Assembly (NCBI GenBank): GCA_014800815.1
Contig: JAAVFI010000018.1
Span: 1 to 33,649 of the forward strand
DNA length: 33,649 nt
Source of the DNA: Bacteroidales bacterium
GTDB lineage: Bacteria; Bacteroidota; Bacteroidia; Bacteroidales; Muribaculaceae
Direction: 5' to 3'
In this document: positions 15,754 through 24,706 of the stretch, piece by piece
Position numbering within the stretch: position 1 is the stretch's first letter
How the letters are laid out: every line of letters begins with the position of its first letter
Translations under genes and position numbers: made by a program
Notes under the pieces: generated by a model
Told to the model about the DNA's origin: nothing
What the model saw: only the letters and a program-made list of their open reading frames with translations
The model's database searches: none

Positions 15754-16227
15754 TTAATATTTGTTAAGCTCAACAAATCTACATGCCGGTTGAGTATCAG
15801 GGCTTTCAACAGCGCTCACGCGATACTGAGCGAGCGGAATCACGGGGAAGTAGGTGTCGGCGTCTTCGGCCTCGGCGTAGATAACGGTGAGGAAGAGCTT
15901 GTCGGCAAGGGGGAGAGCCTGACGGTAGATTTCGGCGCCGCCGATTATAAATATTTCGCCGGAGGCCATTGCGATAGCTTCTTCGAGAGAGTGGGCGATG
16001 TCGGCGCCGGGAGCAGTATAGCCGGCATTTCGGGTCACCACGATATTGCGGCGACCGGGGAGCGCGCCTTTGGGGAGCGACTCGAAAGTCTTGCGTCCCA
16101 TGACTACGGTATGGCCGAGCGTGAGTGCCTTGAAACGACGCAGGTCGGCACTGATGTGAAACAGGAGGTCGCCTCCGCGGCCTATGCCGCCCTTGCGGTC
16201 TATAGCGACTATGATATTGACTGACAT
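15754..16227 (-). CDS. folA: Dihydrofolate reductase
   Basis: This 157-residue enzyme reduces dihydrofolate to tetrahydrofolate with NADPH, regenerating the cofactor oxidised by thymidylate synthase. The start at 16227 (MSVNIIVAID) is chosen, although the frame is open much further upstream within thyA. The proton-donating acid is D28 in ISADLRRFK. VVMGRKTFESLP and NIVVTRNAGY bind NADPH, and EIFIIGGAEIYRQAL is the family signature. Leu-Phe (LLF) replaces the common LPW before the active site. Trimethoprim sensitivity cannot be inferred from this alone. It begins 11 bp after thyA. Confidence 0.94.
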   Translation of the reverse strand: MSVNIIVAIDRKGGIGRGGDLLFHISADLRRFKALTLGHTVVMGRKTFESLPKGALPGRRNIVVTRNAGYTAPGADIAHSLEEAIAMASGEIFIIGGAEIYRQALPLADKLFLTVIYAEAEDADTYFPVIPLAQYRVSAVESPDTQPACRFVELNKY

Positions 16228-16238
16228 CGGGAACGTGC

Positions 16239-17033
16239 TTATACCGATACTTCGGCTTTGATATGAGGATGCGGATTGTAGTCTTCGAGGGAGAAGTCGG
16301 AGTACTTGAAGTCGAAGATATCTTTCACCTCGGGATTGATAATCATCTTGGGGAGCTCGCGGGGCTCGCGCTCGAGCTGGAGGCGGGCCTGGTCGAGGTG
16401 GTTGAGGTAGAGGTGCGCATCGCCGAGCGTGTGCACGAATTCTCCCGCCTCGAGCCCCGTAGCCTGAGCCATCATCTGCAGCAGAAGTGCGTAGGAGGCG
16501 ATGTTGAATGGTACGCCGAGGAAGCAGTCTGCGCTGCGCTGATAGAGCTGCAGCGAGAGGCGGCCGCCGGCAACGTAGAACTGGAAAAGGGCGTGGCAGG
16601 GCGGAAGATTCATGTTGGGGATATCGGCCACATTCCACGCGCTCACGATTATTCGGCGGGAGTCGGGATTGGTGCGGATAGTATTCTGTACCTCGGCAAT
16701 CTGGTCGACAGAGCCACCGTTGTAGTCGGGCCATGAGCGCCACTGATAGCCGTAGATATGGCCGAGGTCGCCGTCTGCGTCAGCCCATTCATTCCAGATG
16801 CGCACACCGTTGTCCTGCAGGTATTTCACATTGGTATCGCCCTCGAGGAACCACAGCAACTCGTGGATAATGGACTTGAGGTGCAGTTTTTTGGTGGTGA
16901 GCAGCGGGAAGCCATCGGACAGGTCGAAGCGCATCTGATAGCCGAAAACACTGCGCGTACCCGTACCCGTACGGTCCGACTTATCAGTTCCGTTGTCGAG
17001 AATATGCTGTAGAAGTTCTAAATACTGTTTCAT
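16239..17033 (-). CDS. thyA: Thymidylate synthase
   Basis: This 264-residue enzyme methylates dUMP to dTMP using methylenetetrahydrofolate. The catalytic cysteine is C146 in the [12 protein letters not shown] motif. The phosphate-binding arginines are visible in [13 protein letters not shown] (19-31) and [11 protein letters not shown]. The C-terminal [10 protein letters not shown] is the folate-closing tail. Length equals the typical bacterial ThyA. It overlaps the upstream membrane ferredoxin-like gene by 4 bp (ATGA), and dfrA follows directly, giving a thymidylate cycle pair. Confidence 0.96.
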   Translation of the reverse strand: MKQYLELLQHILDNGTDKSDRTGTGTRSVFGYQMRFDLSDGFPLLTTKKLHLKSIIHELLWFLEGDTNVKYLQDNGVRIWNEWADADGDLGHIYGYQWRSWPDYNGGSVDQIAEVQNTIRTNPDSRRIIVSAWNVADIPNMNLPPCHALFQFYVAGGRLSLQLYQRSADCFLGVPFNIASYALLLQMMAQATGLEAGEFVHTLGDAHLYLNHLDQARLQLEREPRELPKMIINPEVKDIFDFKYSDFSLEDYNPHPHIKAEVSV

Positions 17034-17899
17034 TTTTTCGGACCGGAATTAGTCTGGGCCGTGGCATGCGCCGAGCCCGAAGGTTTGATATTTTTAGCTG
17101 CGACATCGAGTCCCTGCAGCATGGGCATGCCGAGGCGGTATCGACCCGACTTATACTGGATAGAGGCGTTGGGACACACTGCGGTGCAGTTGAAGCACAC
17201 CACGCACCGCGAGGTGTCGACAGTCTTATCGGCAAGTTTGATGCAGCTCGATTTGCATACACGCTCGCACTCACCGCAATTGATACATTTGTCGGGGTCA
17301 ATCTCTATATGGAAATATGAGCGGCGCGCTCCGTAGCCGAGAATGGTGCCTATGGGACATGCGGTGTTGCAGAGGAAGCGCCCGTGCTTCCACGATACGC
17401 CAATGACAATGGCGGCGGTTGCTGCAGCTATACTCACCGAAGCGAGGGCAAAACGCAATGGTGTGGAGAGCAGTCCGAGCGGACGCATGACGAGCTCTTC
17501 CACCATTCGGGCATAAGCGCTGTAGGGGTCGAGCAGCGTGGATACGAGCGACATACCCGACAGCAGCGTAATGAGAGTAATGAGCAGAAAGATACTGCGG
17601 GTGCGGGTCGACGGGCTCACGTAAGAGTAATTTTTCCTTGCACGGCGGCCGAGCCGCGAGGCGGCTCCAACGCAATCCATAAAAGCGCCCATAGGGCACA
17701 CCGTAGAGCAATAGATGCGACCGTAGACCAGCGTCACCACCGCCCAGAAGATAAGGACGAACGCCACGCCGGAGAGGAGCGCGGTGAGAATCTGCATGCG
17801 CACAAACACGCTGTCGTAGCCGGCAATGAGAGCCCATGTAGGCACTCCCATACAGAGCAACGATATGATAATGCGAATGATTCTTACCGATTTATACAT
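17030..17899 (-). CDS. Membrane 4Fe-4S binding protein, NapH/CcoG-like
   Basis: This is a 289-residue inner-membrane electron carrier. About four hydrophobic segments lie near residues 9-27, 36-58, 101-123 and 150-168. Two CxxxCP motifs at membrane edges (C64/C68 in [10 protein letters not shown]177/C181 in CNTACPIG) are typical of NapH, NosR and related proteins. A bacterial ferredoxin pair follows, C205-C208-C211-C215 and C232-C235-C238-C242, each CxxCxxCxxxC, able to hold two 4Fe-4S clusters. The tail is rich in Ala/Ser. No nap, nos or cytochrome oxidase genes are nearby, so the redox partner is unknown. It is translationally coupled to thyA. Confidence 0.88.
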   Translation of the reverse strand: MYKSVRIIRIIISLLCMGVPTWALIAGYDSVFVRMQILTALLSGVAFVLIFWAVVTLVYGRIYCSTVCPMGAFMDCVGAASRLGRRARKNYSYVSPSTRTRSIFLLITLITLLSGMSLVSTLLDPYSAYARMVEELVMRPLGLLSTPLRFALASVSIAAATAAIVIGVSWKHGRFLCNTACPIGTILGYGARRSYFHIEIDPDKCINCGECERVCKSSCIKLADKTVDTSRCVVCFNCTAVCPNASIQYKSGRYRLGMPMLQGLDVAAKNIKPSGSAHATAQTNSGPKK

Positions 17900-17931
17900 A
17901 TATATTATATATAGAAACCTTGCCTTTGCTG

Positions 17932-17939
17932 CAAAATTA
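17932..17939 (-). promoter_or_regulatory. -7 box for the ferredoxin-thyA-folA operon
   Basis: TAATTTTG on the minus strand, 32 bp before the start codon, fits TAnnTTTG. No TTG lies at the expected spacing, so this is partial support. Confidence 0.5.
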
Positions 17940-17993
17940 CAAAAAAATTACCAAGTTGCAGCGAGTGTTAAGGTATATTACGATAATAATTTG

Positions 17994-18001
17994 TAAATTT
18001 G
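17994..18001 (+). promoter_or_regulatory. -7 box for the PUL regulator gene
   Basis: TAAATTTG fits TAnnTTTG and would start a leader of about 85 nt before the ATG at 18095. A -33 box is not obvious. Confidence 0.45.
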
Positions 18002-18094
18002 CAATCCTAATATTTAATGCATACTTAACAGCGACGCAGAACACGTTCCTGCCAAGGCCGATACACCTACAGCCAAGCAGCATGAAATAATACC

Positions 18095-19822
18095 ATGTAT
18101 CTACTCAAGAAATGCGCCATATTATCACTGGTCCTCTTCACCTTTGCAACAACACATGCACAGGTGCCCGACGACTTGCATATAACTCCCGAAATAAACA
18201 GTCTTCTCTCCGAGCTCGACGCCCTTCTCGCCCAAACAAGCGAAATCAACAATGAAAAGACTAAGACAATTGATGCTCTTAGAAAATCATACGTCCAGGC
18301 CTCAACTCCGGAGACGCGCTACCAATTTGCAAATGAGCTGTATGAACAATACAGCGCCTTCAATTCAGACTCGGCCATACACTATGCCACCGAAGCACGG
18401 CGGATAGCCAATACGCTCAAGCGCAAGGACCTTGTGGACGATATGTCGCTGAATCTCGCTTACGTCTACTCGGCCACAGGCCTGCTCGCTGAAGCGGCGA
18501 AAGAGCTCGACAGCGTCGACCGCAACGACCTTTCGGACAGCATGCTCTGGAAATACTGCGACCGCGCACTTTTCCTCGACACGCACCGCGACCAATATAT
18601 GGGAGTAATCGACCGAAAAACAGCATATTCCGCCGTGGTCGACAGCCTTCTGCAGCAGGTGTTGCCCGACCTCAAGCCCGACGACGAACACTATTTCTGG
18701 TTTATCGGCTGGGGCCACCTTAAAGACAAATCGCAGGCGCAGGAGGTGATACCTCTGATCAAGCCCAAAGTGGACTCGAGCAATATGAACAACCGCAGCG
18801 ATGCCATGAACGCATGGTTGCTGAGCATGCTCTCCGAATACACCGGCGACTACACTTCAAAACTTAAATACCTGATACTCTCGGCTATGGCCGATATAAG
18901 AGCGAGCAACAAAGAGATAGCGTCGCTCCAGGAACTCGCCGGAATACTCTATGAGCTCGGCGACCTCGACCGTGCAAACGCCTATGTGACATACTCGATA
19001 GCGTGCGCCAACGACTACCGCAGCCGTGTGCGAATAGGCTCTCTGGCCGCGCTGCAGGAAAAAACAATGACGGCCATACAGCAACGCTCTCAGCGTCAAG
19101 ATGCTCTGACCCGCCACTACCTATGGGGGCTGATAGGAATACTGACAGTACTCGTCCTTGCCCTGCTCTTCATCATGCGCCAGATGCAGCTGCTCAACAG
19201 GTCGCGAGCCGAAATCAACCTTAAAAACAAGGAGCTCAGTGCCCACATCGAAGAACTGAAGGCCACGCGCGAAGAGCTCAAGCAAGCCAATGGCAAACTC
19301 TCCGAGATGTACGACCGCGTGCGCACCGACGCCGAGCGACTCGCCGCCGTCAACTACGAAAAAGAGGAGTACATAGCCAATATCTTCGCTATCTGCTCCA
19401 ACTATATCAACAAGCTCGATGATTTCCGAAAGAACATCTACCGCATGATTGTGGCACACCGCTACGACGATATGCGTGAGCTCACCAAATCGGCAGAACT
19501 CTCGCACAGCGAAATCAAGGAGCTCTATGCTACGTTCGACAAGATTTTCCTCGAAATATACCCCAACTTCGTAGAGGATTTCAACAGCCTTCTCCGCCCG
19601 GAAGAGCGCACGGAGCTAAAGCCTGACGGCAGCCTCACCACCGAGTTGCGCATCTATGCAGTAGTCCGGCTCGGCATCAACGACAGTGTGAAAATAGCAC
19701 GGTTCCTCCACGTATCTCCGCAGACAGTCTACAACACCCGACTGAGAGCACGGAATAAGGCCGCCGGACCCAAAGAAGGCTTCGCCGATGCCGTGAAATC
19801 GCTCGGAAAGCCCAAATTCTGA
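18095..19822 (+). CDS. DUF6377 / SusR-like membrane-spanning transcriptional regulator
   Basis: This is a 575-residue one-component regulator. A signal peptide (about 1-22) is followed by an all-helical, TPR-like sensor region (about 45-335) predicted to face the periplasm. One transmembrane helix runs at 342-362 (HYLWGLIGIL onward), then a coiled coil at about 366-420 rich in Lys/Glu. The C-terminal domain ends in a helix-turn-helix (about 528-553, NDSVKIARFLHVSPQTVYNTRLR). Such proteins typically stand next to susC and switch the locus on when an oligosaccharide binds. Assignment to DUF6377/SusR-like is recalled from family architecture. It lies 184 bp upstream of susC on the same strand and is its likely activator. 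Confidence 0.85.
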   Translation: MYLLKKCAILSLVLFTFATTHAQVPDDLHITPEINSLLSELDALLAQTSEINNEKTKTIDALRKSYVQASTPETRYQFANELYEQYSAFNSDSAIHYATEARRIANTLKRKDLVDDMSLNLAYVYSATGLLAEAAKELDSVDRNDLSDSMLWKYCDRALFLDTHRDQYMGVIDRKTAYSAVVDSLLQQVLPDLKPDDEHYFWFIGWGHLKDKSQAQEVIPLIKPKVDSSNMNNRSDAMNAWLLSMLSEYTGDYTSKLKYLILSAMADIRASNKEIASLQELAGILYELGDLDRANAYVTYSIACANDYRSRVRIGSLAALQEKTMTAIQQRSQRQDALTRHYLWGLIGILTVLVLALLFIMRQMQLLNRSRAEINLKNKELSAHIEELKATREELKQANGKLSEMYDRVRTDAERLAAVNYEKEEYIANIFAICSNYINKLDDFRKNIYRMIVAHRYDDMRELTKSAELSHSEIKELYATFDKIFLEIYPNFVEDFNSLLRPEERTELKPDGSLTTELRIYAVVRLGINDSVKIARFLHVSPQTVYNTRLRARNKAAGPKEGFADAVKSLGKPKF

Positions 19823-19911
19823 CTTCCCGATAGATTCTGACAAACTTACCGATTGCAATAAATATATTAACGTCATTCCACTATCTTTCACCAAATTACA
19901 ATTTACAGCAA

Positions 19912-19933
19912 CTTACCACCAAACCTTACCACC
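19912..19933 (+). promoter_or_regulatory. Candidate operator: direct repeats upstream of susC
   Basis: CTTACCACC occurs at 19912-19920 and 19925-19933, a 13-bp period. A further CTTACC is at 19845. The pair ends 24 bp before the -7 box and covers the place where a -33 element is missing, as expected for an activator site. Confidence 0.5.
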
Positions 19934-19957
19934 GCAGCACCGATATAATATAGGTGC

Positions 19958-19965
19958 TAACTTTG
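19958..19965 (+). promoter_or_regulatory. -7 promoter box of the susC operon
   Basis: TAACTTTG fits TAnnTTTG and lies 41 bp before the susC ATG. No TTG stands 19-20 nt upstream, which suggests activator-dependent transcription. Confidence 0.6.
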
Positions 19966-20006
19966 TCAACAAAATTAAACCTTATCTCAAACCAATTAAA
20001 CAATCA

Positions 20007-23000
20007 ATGGAAAAACTTATCTGCACAGCAAAATCGTTGTCGGTTTTCCTGCTGATGTTGCTCCTCGGTACCACAGGTGCGTGGGCGAACATAACAGCTA
20101 CAGGTACCGTAACTGATTCAGAGGGCGAACCCCTCATCGGTGTTTCGGTAGTTGAAAAAGGAGCCCTCAACGGCGTCACCACCGACATCGACGGCAATTT
20201 CAGTATCAGCGTTCAAGACGGCGCTACTATAGTTTTCTCATACGTGGGCTACGACAATGTAGAGGCAAAGGCCGCTACCGGCATGTCTATCGTTATGAAA
20301 GAAAACAGCACCATGCTCGACGAAGTAGTAGCAGTGGGCTACGGCACACAGAAAAAGAGCGTCGTTACTGCCTCTATCGCTAAAGTAGGCAGCGACGAAC
20401 TTCTCGCTACAGCTCCCGTACGTATGGACAACGCCCTCAAGGGTCTTGCTTCCGGTGTGACCGTTACATCTTCATCCGGTCAGCCCGGTGCCGCCGCCCG
20501 CGTACGTATCCGCGGTATCGGCACTATCAACAACTCCGACCCCCTCTACATCGTAGACGGTATGCCTATCGAAGGCGGTCTTGACTACCTCAACCCCAAC
20601 GACATCGCTTCTATCGAAGTCCTCAAGGATGCCGCTTCGGGTGCTGTGTACGGTGCACGTGCAGCCAACGGCGTTGTGCTTGTCACCACCAAGCAGGGTC
20701 AGGGCCCCACAAAACTCACCTACGACTTCAGCTACGGCTGGCAGAGCGTTGCCAAGAAGCGCAACGTGCTCAATGCCCAGGAGTATGCTATGATGATGAA
20801 CGAAGGTGCTCTCAACGCAGGCAGCGCTCCCGCATTCGCCGACCCCGCTTCTTTCGGCAAGGGTACCGACTGGCAGGACGAGGTATTCAACAACAACGCT
20901 CCCGTGATGAACCATCAGGTATCTCTTAACGGTTCGTCGGAGCGCGTCAACTACCTCCTCTCTCTCGGCTACTATACTCAGGACGGTATCGTAGGCGGCA
21001 ACTTCGACCGCTCGAACTACCAGCGTATGACCCTCCGCAGCAACGTAGGCATCACAGCTTTCGACGCAAGCAAAATCCGCACTTGGCTCAACAAGTTCAC
21101 AATCAACACCAACCTCGCTTATACCCGCATCCACAGCAAGGGTATCGAGACCAACTCTACATGGGGTTCACCCCTCGGCTCGGCACTCTCTATGTCGCCG
21201 ATCCTCACTCCCTACCTCGAAAAGGGCAGCGCTGAAGAAGCAGCACAGCTCGCTTACCTCGCAGGCCAGAGCGCATACAAGCCCATGTACGGCCCCGACG
21301 GCCGCCTCATCATGGTGCCCACCGCATTCGGCAACTATCAGGAAATGAGCAACCCCATTGCCAACCTCTCACTCCCCGGCCAGAAGAACTGGAGCCACAA
21401 GTTTGTAGGTAACTTCATCGGCGAACTCCAGATCTGGGACAACCTCCGCTACCGCATCAGCTACGGTGCCGACCTCTCGTTCTGGGGCTACGACGGCTAC
21501 ACTCCCGAGTACTACCTCCGCGACGGTGGCAGCCAGACTTTCTCTTCTGCTTACGCAGGTCGTTCAAACGGTCTCGTATGGCAGATTGAAAATGTGATCT
21601 TGTACAACAAGACCCTCGGCGACCACAGCTTCGATATCGTGCTCGGCCAGTCTGCCAAAGAAAGCAGCGGCAGCTACCTGAGCGGTTCGCGCAACAATAT
21701 CACCAGCTACGACCGTCCTTACATCGACGCTTCTACCGGTCTTGCAGCCGACGGCGACCAGAGCGCAGGCGGTGCTCCCAACGTCAAAGCCAAACTTGCC
21801 TCTTACTTCGCACGTGCAAGCTATAACTTCGACGAGCGCTACATGATTCAGGCTACAGTACGCCGCGACGGTTCAAGCCGCTTCGGTTCTAACAACCACT
21901 GGGCTACTTTCCCCTCTGTATCGGGCGGTTGGAACGTAACCAACGAGCACTTCCTCGAAGACAGCCGCACATGGCTCAACAACCTCAAGCTCCGCGCATC
22001 TTGGGGTAAGAACGGTAACGAAAATATCGGTGACTTCCAGTATGTAGCTCTCGCTGCCGCCGGCAACAACTACATCTTCGGTAAAGATGGCCACATCGCT
22101 CTCGGTACCAAACCCACCCAGCTCGCCAACCCCGACATCCGTTGGGAAGAATCAACCCAGACCGACGTAGGTATTGACTTCGGCTTCCTCCAGAACATGT
22201 TCACCTTCTCGGTAGACTGGTTCCGCAAAGACACCGACGGCATGCTTATGACAATGTCACTTCCCCAGTATGTAGGTGAAGCAATCCCCGTAGGTAACGT
22301 AGGTAAGATGCGCAACAGCGGTGTCGAAATGGACTTCGCTTACCGCCAGAACTTCGGCGACTTCACTCTCCGTGTAAATGCCAACGCTTCTTATCTCGAC
22401 AATAAGCTCATCGCCTACGGCAACGAGCAGGGTTGGGCCAACTACGACTCATTCCAGGGCACAGGTACTATCACCCGCGCTCAGAACGGCCTTCCCTTCC
22501 CCTACTTCTACGGCTACAAGACCGACGGTATCATCCAGAACAATGCCGAAGCAGCTGCCTACAACACCAAGTACGGCACATCGCTCGTCCCCGGCGACGT
22601 TCGTTTCACCGATATTGACGGCGACGGTGCAATCACCGAAGACGACCGCACAATGATCGGTAAGGGTATGCCCGACTGGACATTCGGTTTCGGCCTCACC
22701 GCTATGTGGAAAGGCTTTGACTTCAACGTCTTCTTCCAGGGCACAGCCGGCAACGACATCTTCGACGCAACCCGCCGTACCGACGCACTCTCCTCGAACC
22801 TCCCCTCTTGGATTCTCAACCGCTGGACAGGCGAAGGCACGACCAATTCGCTCCCCCGCTACGTACAGGCCGACGGCTACAACTGGCAGTCTTCCGACCT
22901 CCTCGTATACGACGGCAGCTACCTCCGCCTCAAGAACATCCAGCTCGGCTATACTCTCCCCGAAAAGCTCACCAAGCGAGTATTCGTATCCAAGTTCCGC

Positions 23001-23150
23001 GTTTACGTAGCCGCCGAAAACCTCTTCACATGGACCAAGTACCACGGCTATGACCCCGAAATCTCTTCGGGCGGTACATCTCTCGGTATCGACTACGGTG
23101 TATATCCCCAGGCCCGCGTATGGACCGTCGGTTTCAATCTCGCATTCTAA
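20007..23150 (+). CDS. SusC-like TonB-dependent outer-membrane transporter
   Basis: This 1047-residue barrel imports oligosaccharides with its SusD lid. A signal peptide (1-28) is followed by a carboxypeptidase-regulatory-like beta-sandwich at about 29-105 (GTVTDSEGEPLIGVSVVEKG). The TonB-box-like LDEVVAVGYGTQKK comes next. The plug has the SusC signature SSGQPGAAARVRIRGIGTIN, DPLYIVDGMP and IEVLKDAASGAVYGARAANG. The remaining roughly 800 residues form the 22-strand barrel and end in the aromatic-terminated WTVGFNLAF. No N-terminal STN domain is present, so coupling to an anti-sigma factor is unlikely. That agrees with the SusR-like regulator upstream. Length is normal. Confidence 0.96.
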   Translation: MEKLICTAKSLSVFLLMLLLGTTGAWANITATGTVTDSEGEPLIGVSVVEKGALNGVTTDIDGNFSISVQDGATIVFSYVGYDNVEAKAATGMSIVMKENSTMLDEVVAVGYGTQKKSVVTASIAKVGSDELLATAPVRMDNALKGLASGVTVTSSSGQPGAAARVRIRGIGTINNSDPLYIVDGMPIEGGLDYLNPNDIASIEVLKDAASGAVYGARAANGVVLVTTKQGQGPTKLTYDFSYGWQSVAKKRNVLNAQEYAMMMNEGALNAGSAPAFADPASFGKGTDWQDEVFNNNAPVMNHQVSLNGSSERVNYLLSLGYYTQDGIVGGNFDRSNYQRMTLRSNVGITAFDASKIRTWLNKFTINTNLAYTRIHSKGIETNSTWGSPLGSALSMSPILTPYLEKGSAEEAAQLAYLAGQSAYKPMYGPDGRLIMVPTAFGNYQEMSNPIANLSLPGQKNWSHKFVGNFIGELQIWDNLRYRISYGADLSFWGYDGYTPEYYLRDGGSQTFSSAYAGRSNGLVWQIENVILYNKTLGDHSFDIVLGQSAKESSGSYLSGSRNNITSYDRPYIDASTGLAADGDQSAGGAPNVKAKLASYFARASYNFDERYMIQATVRRDGSSRFGSNNHWATFPSVSGGWNVTNEHFLEDSRTWLNNLKLRASWGKNGNENIGDFQYVALAAAGNNYIFGKDGHIALGTKPTQLANPDIRWEESTQTDVGIDFGFLQNMFTFSVDWFRKDTDGMLMTMSLPQYVGEAIPVGNVGKMRNSGVEMDFAYRQNFGDFTLRVNANASYLDNKLIAYGNEQGWANYDSFQGTGTITRAQNGLPFPYFYGYKTDGIIQNNAEAAAYNTKYGTSLVPGDVRFTDIDGDGAITEDDRTMIGKGMPDWTFGFGLTAMWKGFDFNVFFQGTAGNDIFDATRRTDALSSNLPSWILNRWTGEGTTNSLPRYVQADGYNWQSSDLLVYDGSYLRLKNIQLGYTLPEKLTKRVFVSKFRVYVAAENLFTWTKYHGYDPEISSGGTSLGIDYGVYPQARVWTVGFNLAF

Positions 23151-23179
23151 TTCCCTCAAGCTAATACCTTAAGTAATAT

Positions 23180-24697
23180 ATGAAATCAATATATAAAATT
23201 GCAGGAATCGCCGCTCTTACCCTCGGCATGAGCAGCTGCGGCGACGATTTCCTCAATGTGACTTCGCCTACTCAACCCTCGGCTGAAGAATACTTCTCTG
23301 AGAAAGAACACGTGGAAGAAGCTGTGATTGCAGCTTACGACCCTCTGCAGTGGACCGACTGGGGCTGCGGTGAATACGCTCCCTACTACCTCCTCGCCGA
23401 CCTCATGGCCGACGACTTCTGGGTGGGCGGTTCTGACAAAAACGACAACCAGAACTGGCACCTTATGGCCAACTACGAGGCTACCCCTCTCAAGGTTGTG
23501 ACAAGTATCTGGGTTGAGGCCTTCTCGGGTATCAAGCGTTGCAACGACGTGCTCGAAGACATCGAAAAGGATATCGAAGGCGCTACTCAGGCCGACATCA
23601 ACTACTGGACAGCTCAGGTAAAGGTGCTCCGTGCATTCTACGCCAACTGGCTCTGGAAATTCTACGGCAACATACCCTACTACAGCCGCAACCTCACCGA
23701 GCCTTATATCGCCGAGCAGATTTCTGCCGACGAGCTCTACGGCCACATGATTACCGACATTGAAGACGCTCTCGCCCTCAATGCTCTCGAATTCCGTGCT
23801 TCCGACGAAGAGGCAGGCCGCGTGACCACCGCAATGGCTTACATGCTCTACACCGAAATTGTAATGTATCAGCGCGACGCCGCACGCTACCCCACCGCTC
23901 TCCGCTACATGAAGGAAATCATCGATTCTCCGCTCTACGACCTCGTACCCGACTACACTACTATCTTCACCGAAGCCGGCGAATGGAGCCAGGAATCTAT
24001 CTGGGAAATCAACTACATCTCCGAAAATGCCGTACGCGACTGGGGCGCACCCCTCAATGCCGGCGGTACCGTACTTCCCACCCTCATCAGCCCGAACAAC
24101 TGGCCCAGCGGTCAGGACGGTCACGAAACAGGCTGGGGCTTCGCTCCCGTACGTCTCGAGACCTTCGAAATGTACAGCGCCGACGACGCACGCCGCGGTG
24201 CCACCTGCTGGGACGTAAGAGCCTTCGACGGCACTTACAACAAGCGCTATCAGGACTACGGCTTCTTCCTCGAGAAATATGCAGCCAAGACCGGCGGCAA
24301 CGCAGGCCAGAAGGCTTCAGGCGAGCTCAACTACAATAACAACTGGCGCATCTACCGCTACTCCGAAGCTCTCCTCAATGCAGCAGAACTTCTCCTCGCT
24401 ACAGGCGGCAGCACAGCCGATGCCAAGACATACCTCAACCTCGTGCACAACCGTGCCGGCCTCCGCATCCAGCTTGAGCCCACTCTCAACAACATCATCG
24501 AAGAGCGTCACCTCGAATTCGTAGGCGAAGGCAAGCGCTACTGGGACCTTATCCGTACCGACAAGGCTTCGACCGTACTCGTGCCCGACTCTTACGGCTA
24601 CAGAACCAACAGCTGGACTCCCAACAAGAAACACCTCCCCATCCCCCAGAGCGAAATTGACAAGTCAATGGGCACTCTTACTCAAAACCCCTACTAA
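23180..24697 (+). CDS. SusD/RagB family surface glycan-binding lipoprotein
   Basis: This is a 505-residue lipoprotein. The signal ends in SSC, with Cys20 followed by GDD, a surface-export-compatible sequence in Bacteroidetes. The TPR-based SusD fold shows FLNVTSPTQPSAEEYF, RALRAFYANWLWKFYGNIPY-like core helices, the YMLYTEIVMYQRD helix and the C-terminal EERHLEFVGEGKRYWDLIR motif. It forms the hinged lid over the SusC barrel and helps select the glycan. It starts 29 bp after susC, and the next gene starts 9 bp later. Confidence 0.95.
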   Translation: MKSIYKIAGIAALTLGMSSCGDDFLNVTSPTQPSAEEYFSEKEHVEEAVIAAYDPLQWTDWGCGEYAPYYLLADLMADDFWVGGSDKNDNQNWHLMANYEATPLKVVTSIWVEAFSGIKRCNDVLEDIEKDIEGATQADINYWTAQVKVLRAFYANWLWKFYGNIPYYSRNLTEPYIAEQISADELYGHMITDIEDALALNALEFRASDEEAGRVTTAMAYMLYTEIVMYQRDAARYPTALRYMKEIIDSPLYDLVPDYTTIFTEAGEWSQESIWEINYISENAVRDWGAPLNAGGTVLPTLISPNNWPSGQDGHETGWGFAPVRLETFEMYSADDARRGATCWDVRAFDGTYNKRYQDYGFFLEKYAAKTGGNAGQKASGELNYNNNWRIYRYSEALLNAAELLLATGGSTADAKTYLNLVHNRAGLRIQLEPTLNNIIEERHLEFVGEGKRYWDLIRTDKASTVLVPDSYGYRTNSWTPNKKHLPIPQSEIDKSMGTLTQNPY

Positions 24698-24706
24698 TCC
24701 AAGGCT

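Noticed and set aside
16228-16743. Long upstream extension of the dihydrofolate reductase frame
   Set aside because: It overlaps thyA and is Arg/Pro-rich shadow sequence; the DHFR fold starts at 16227.
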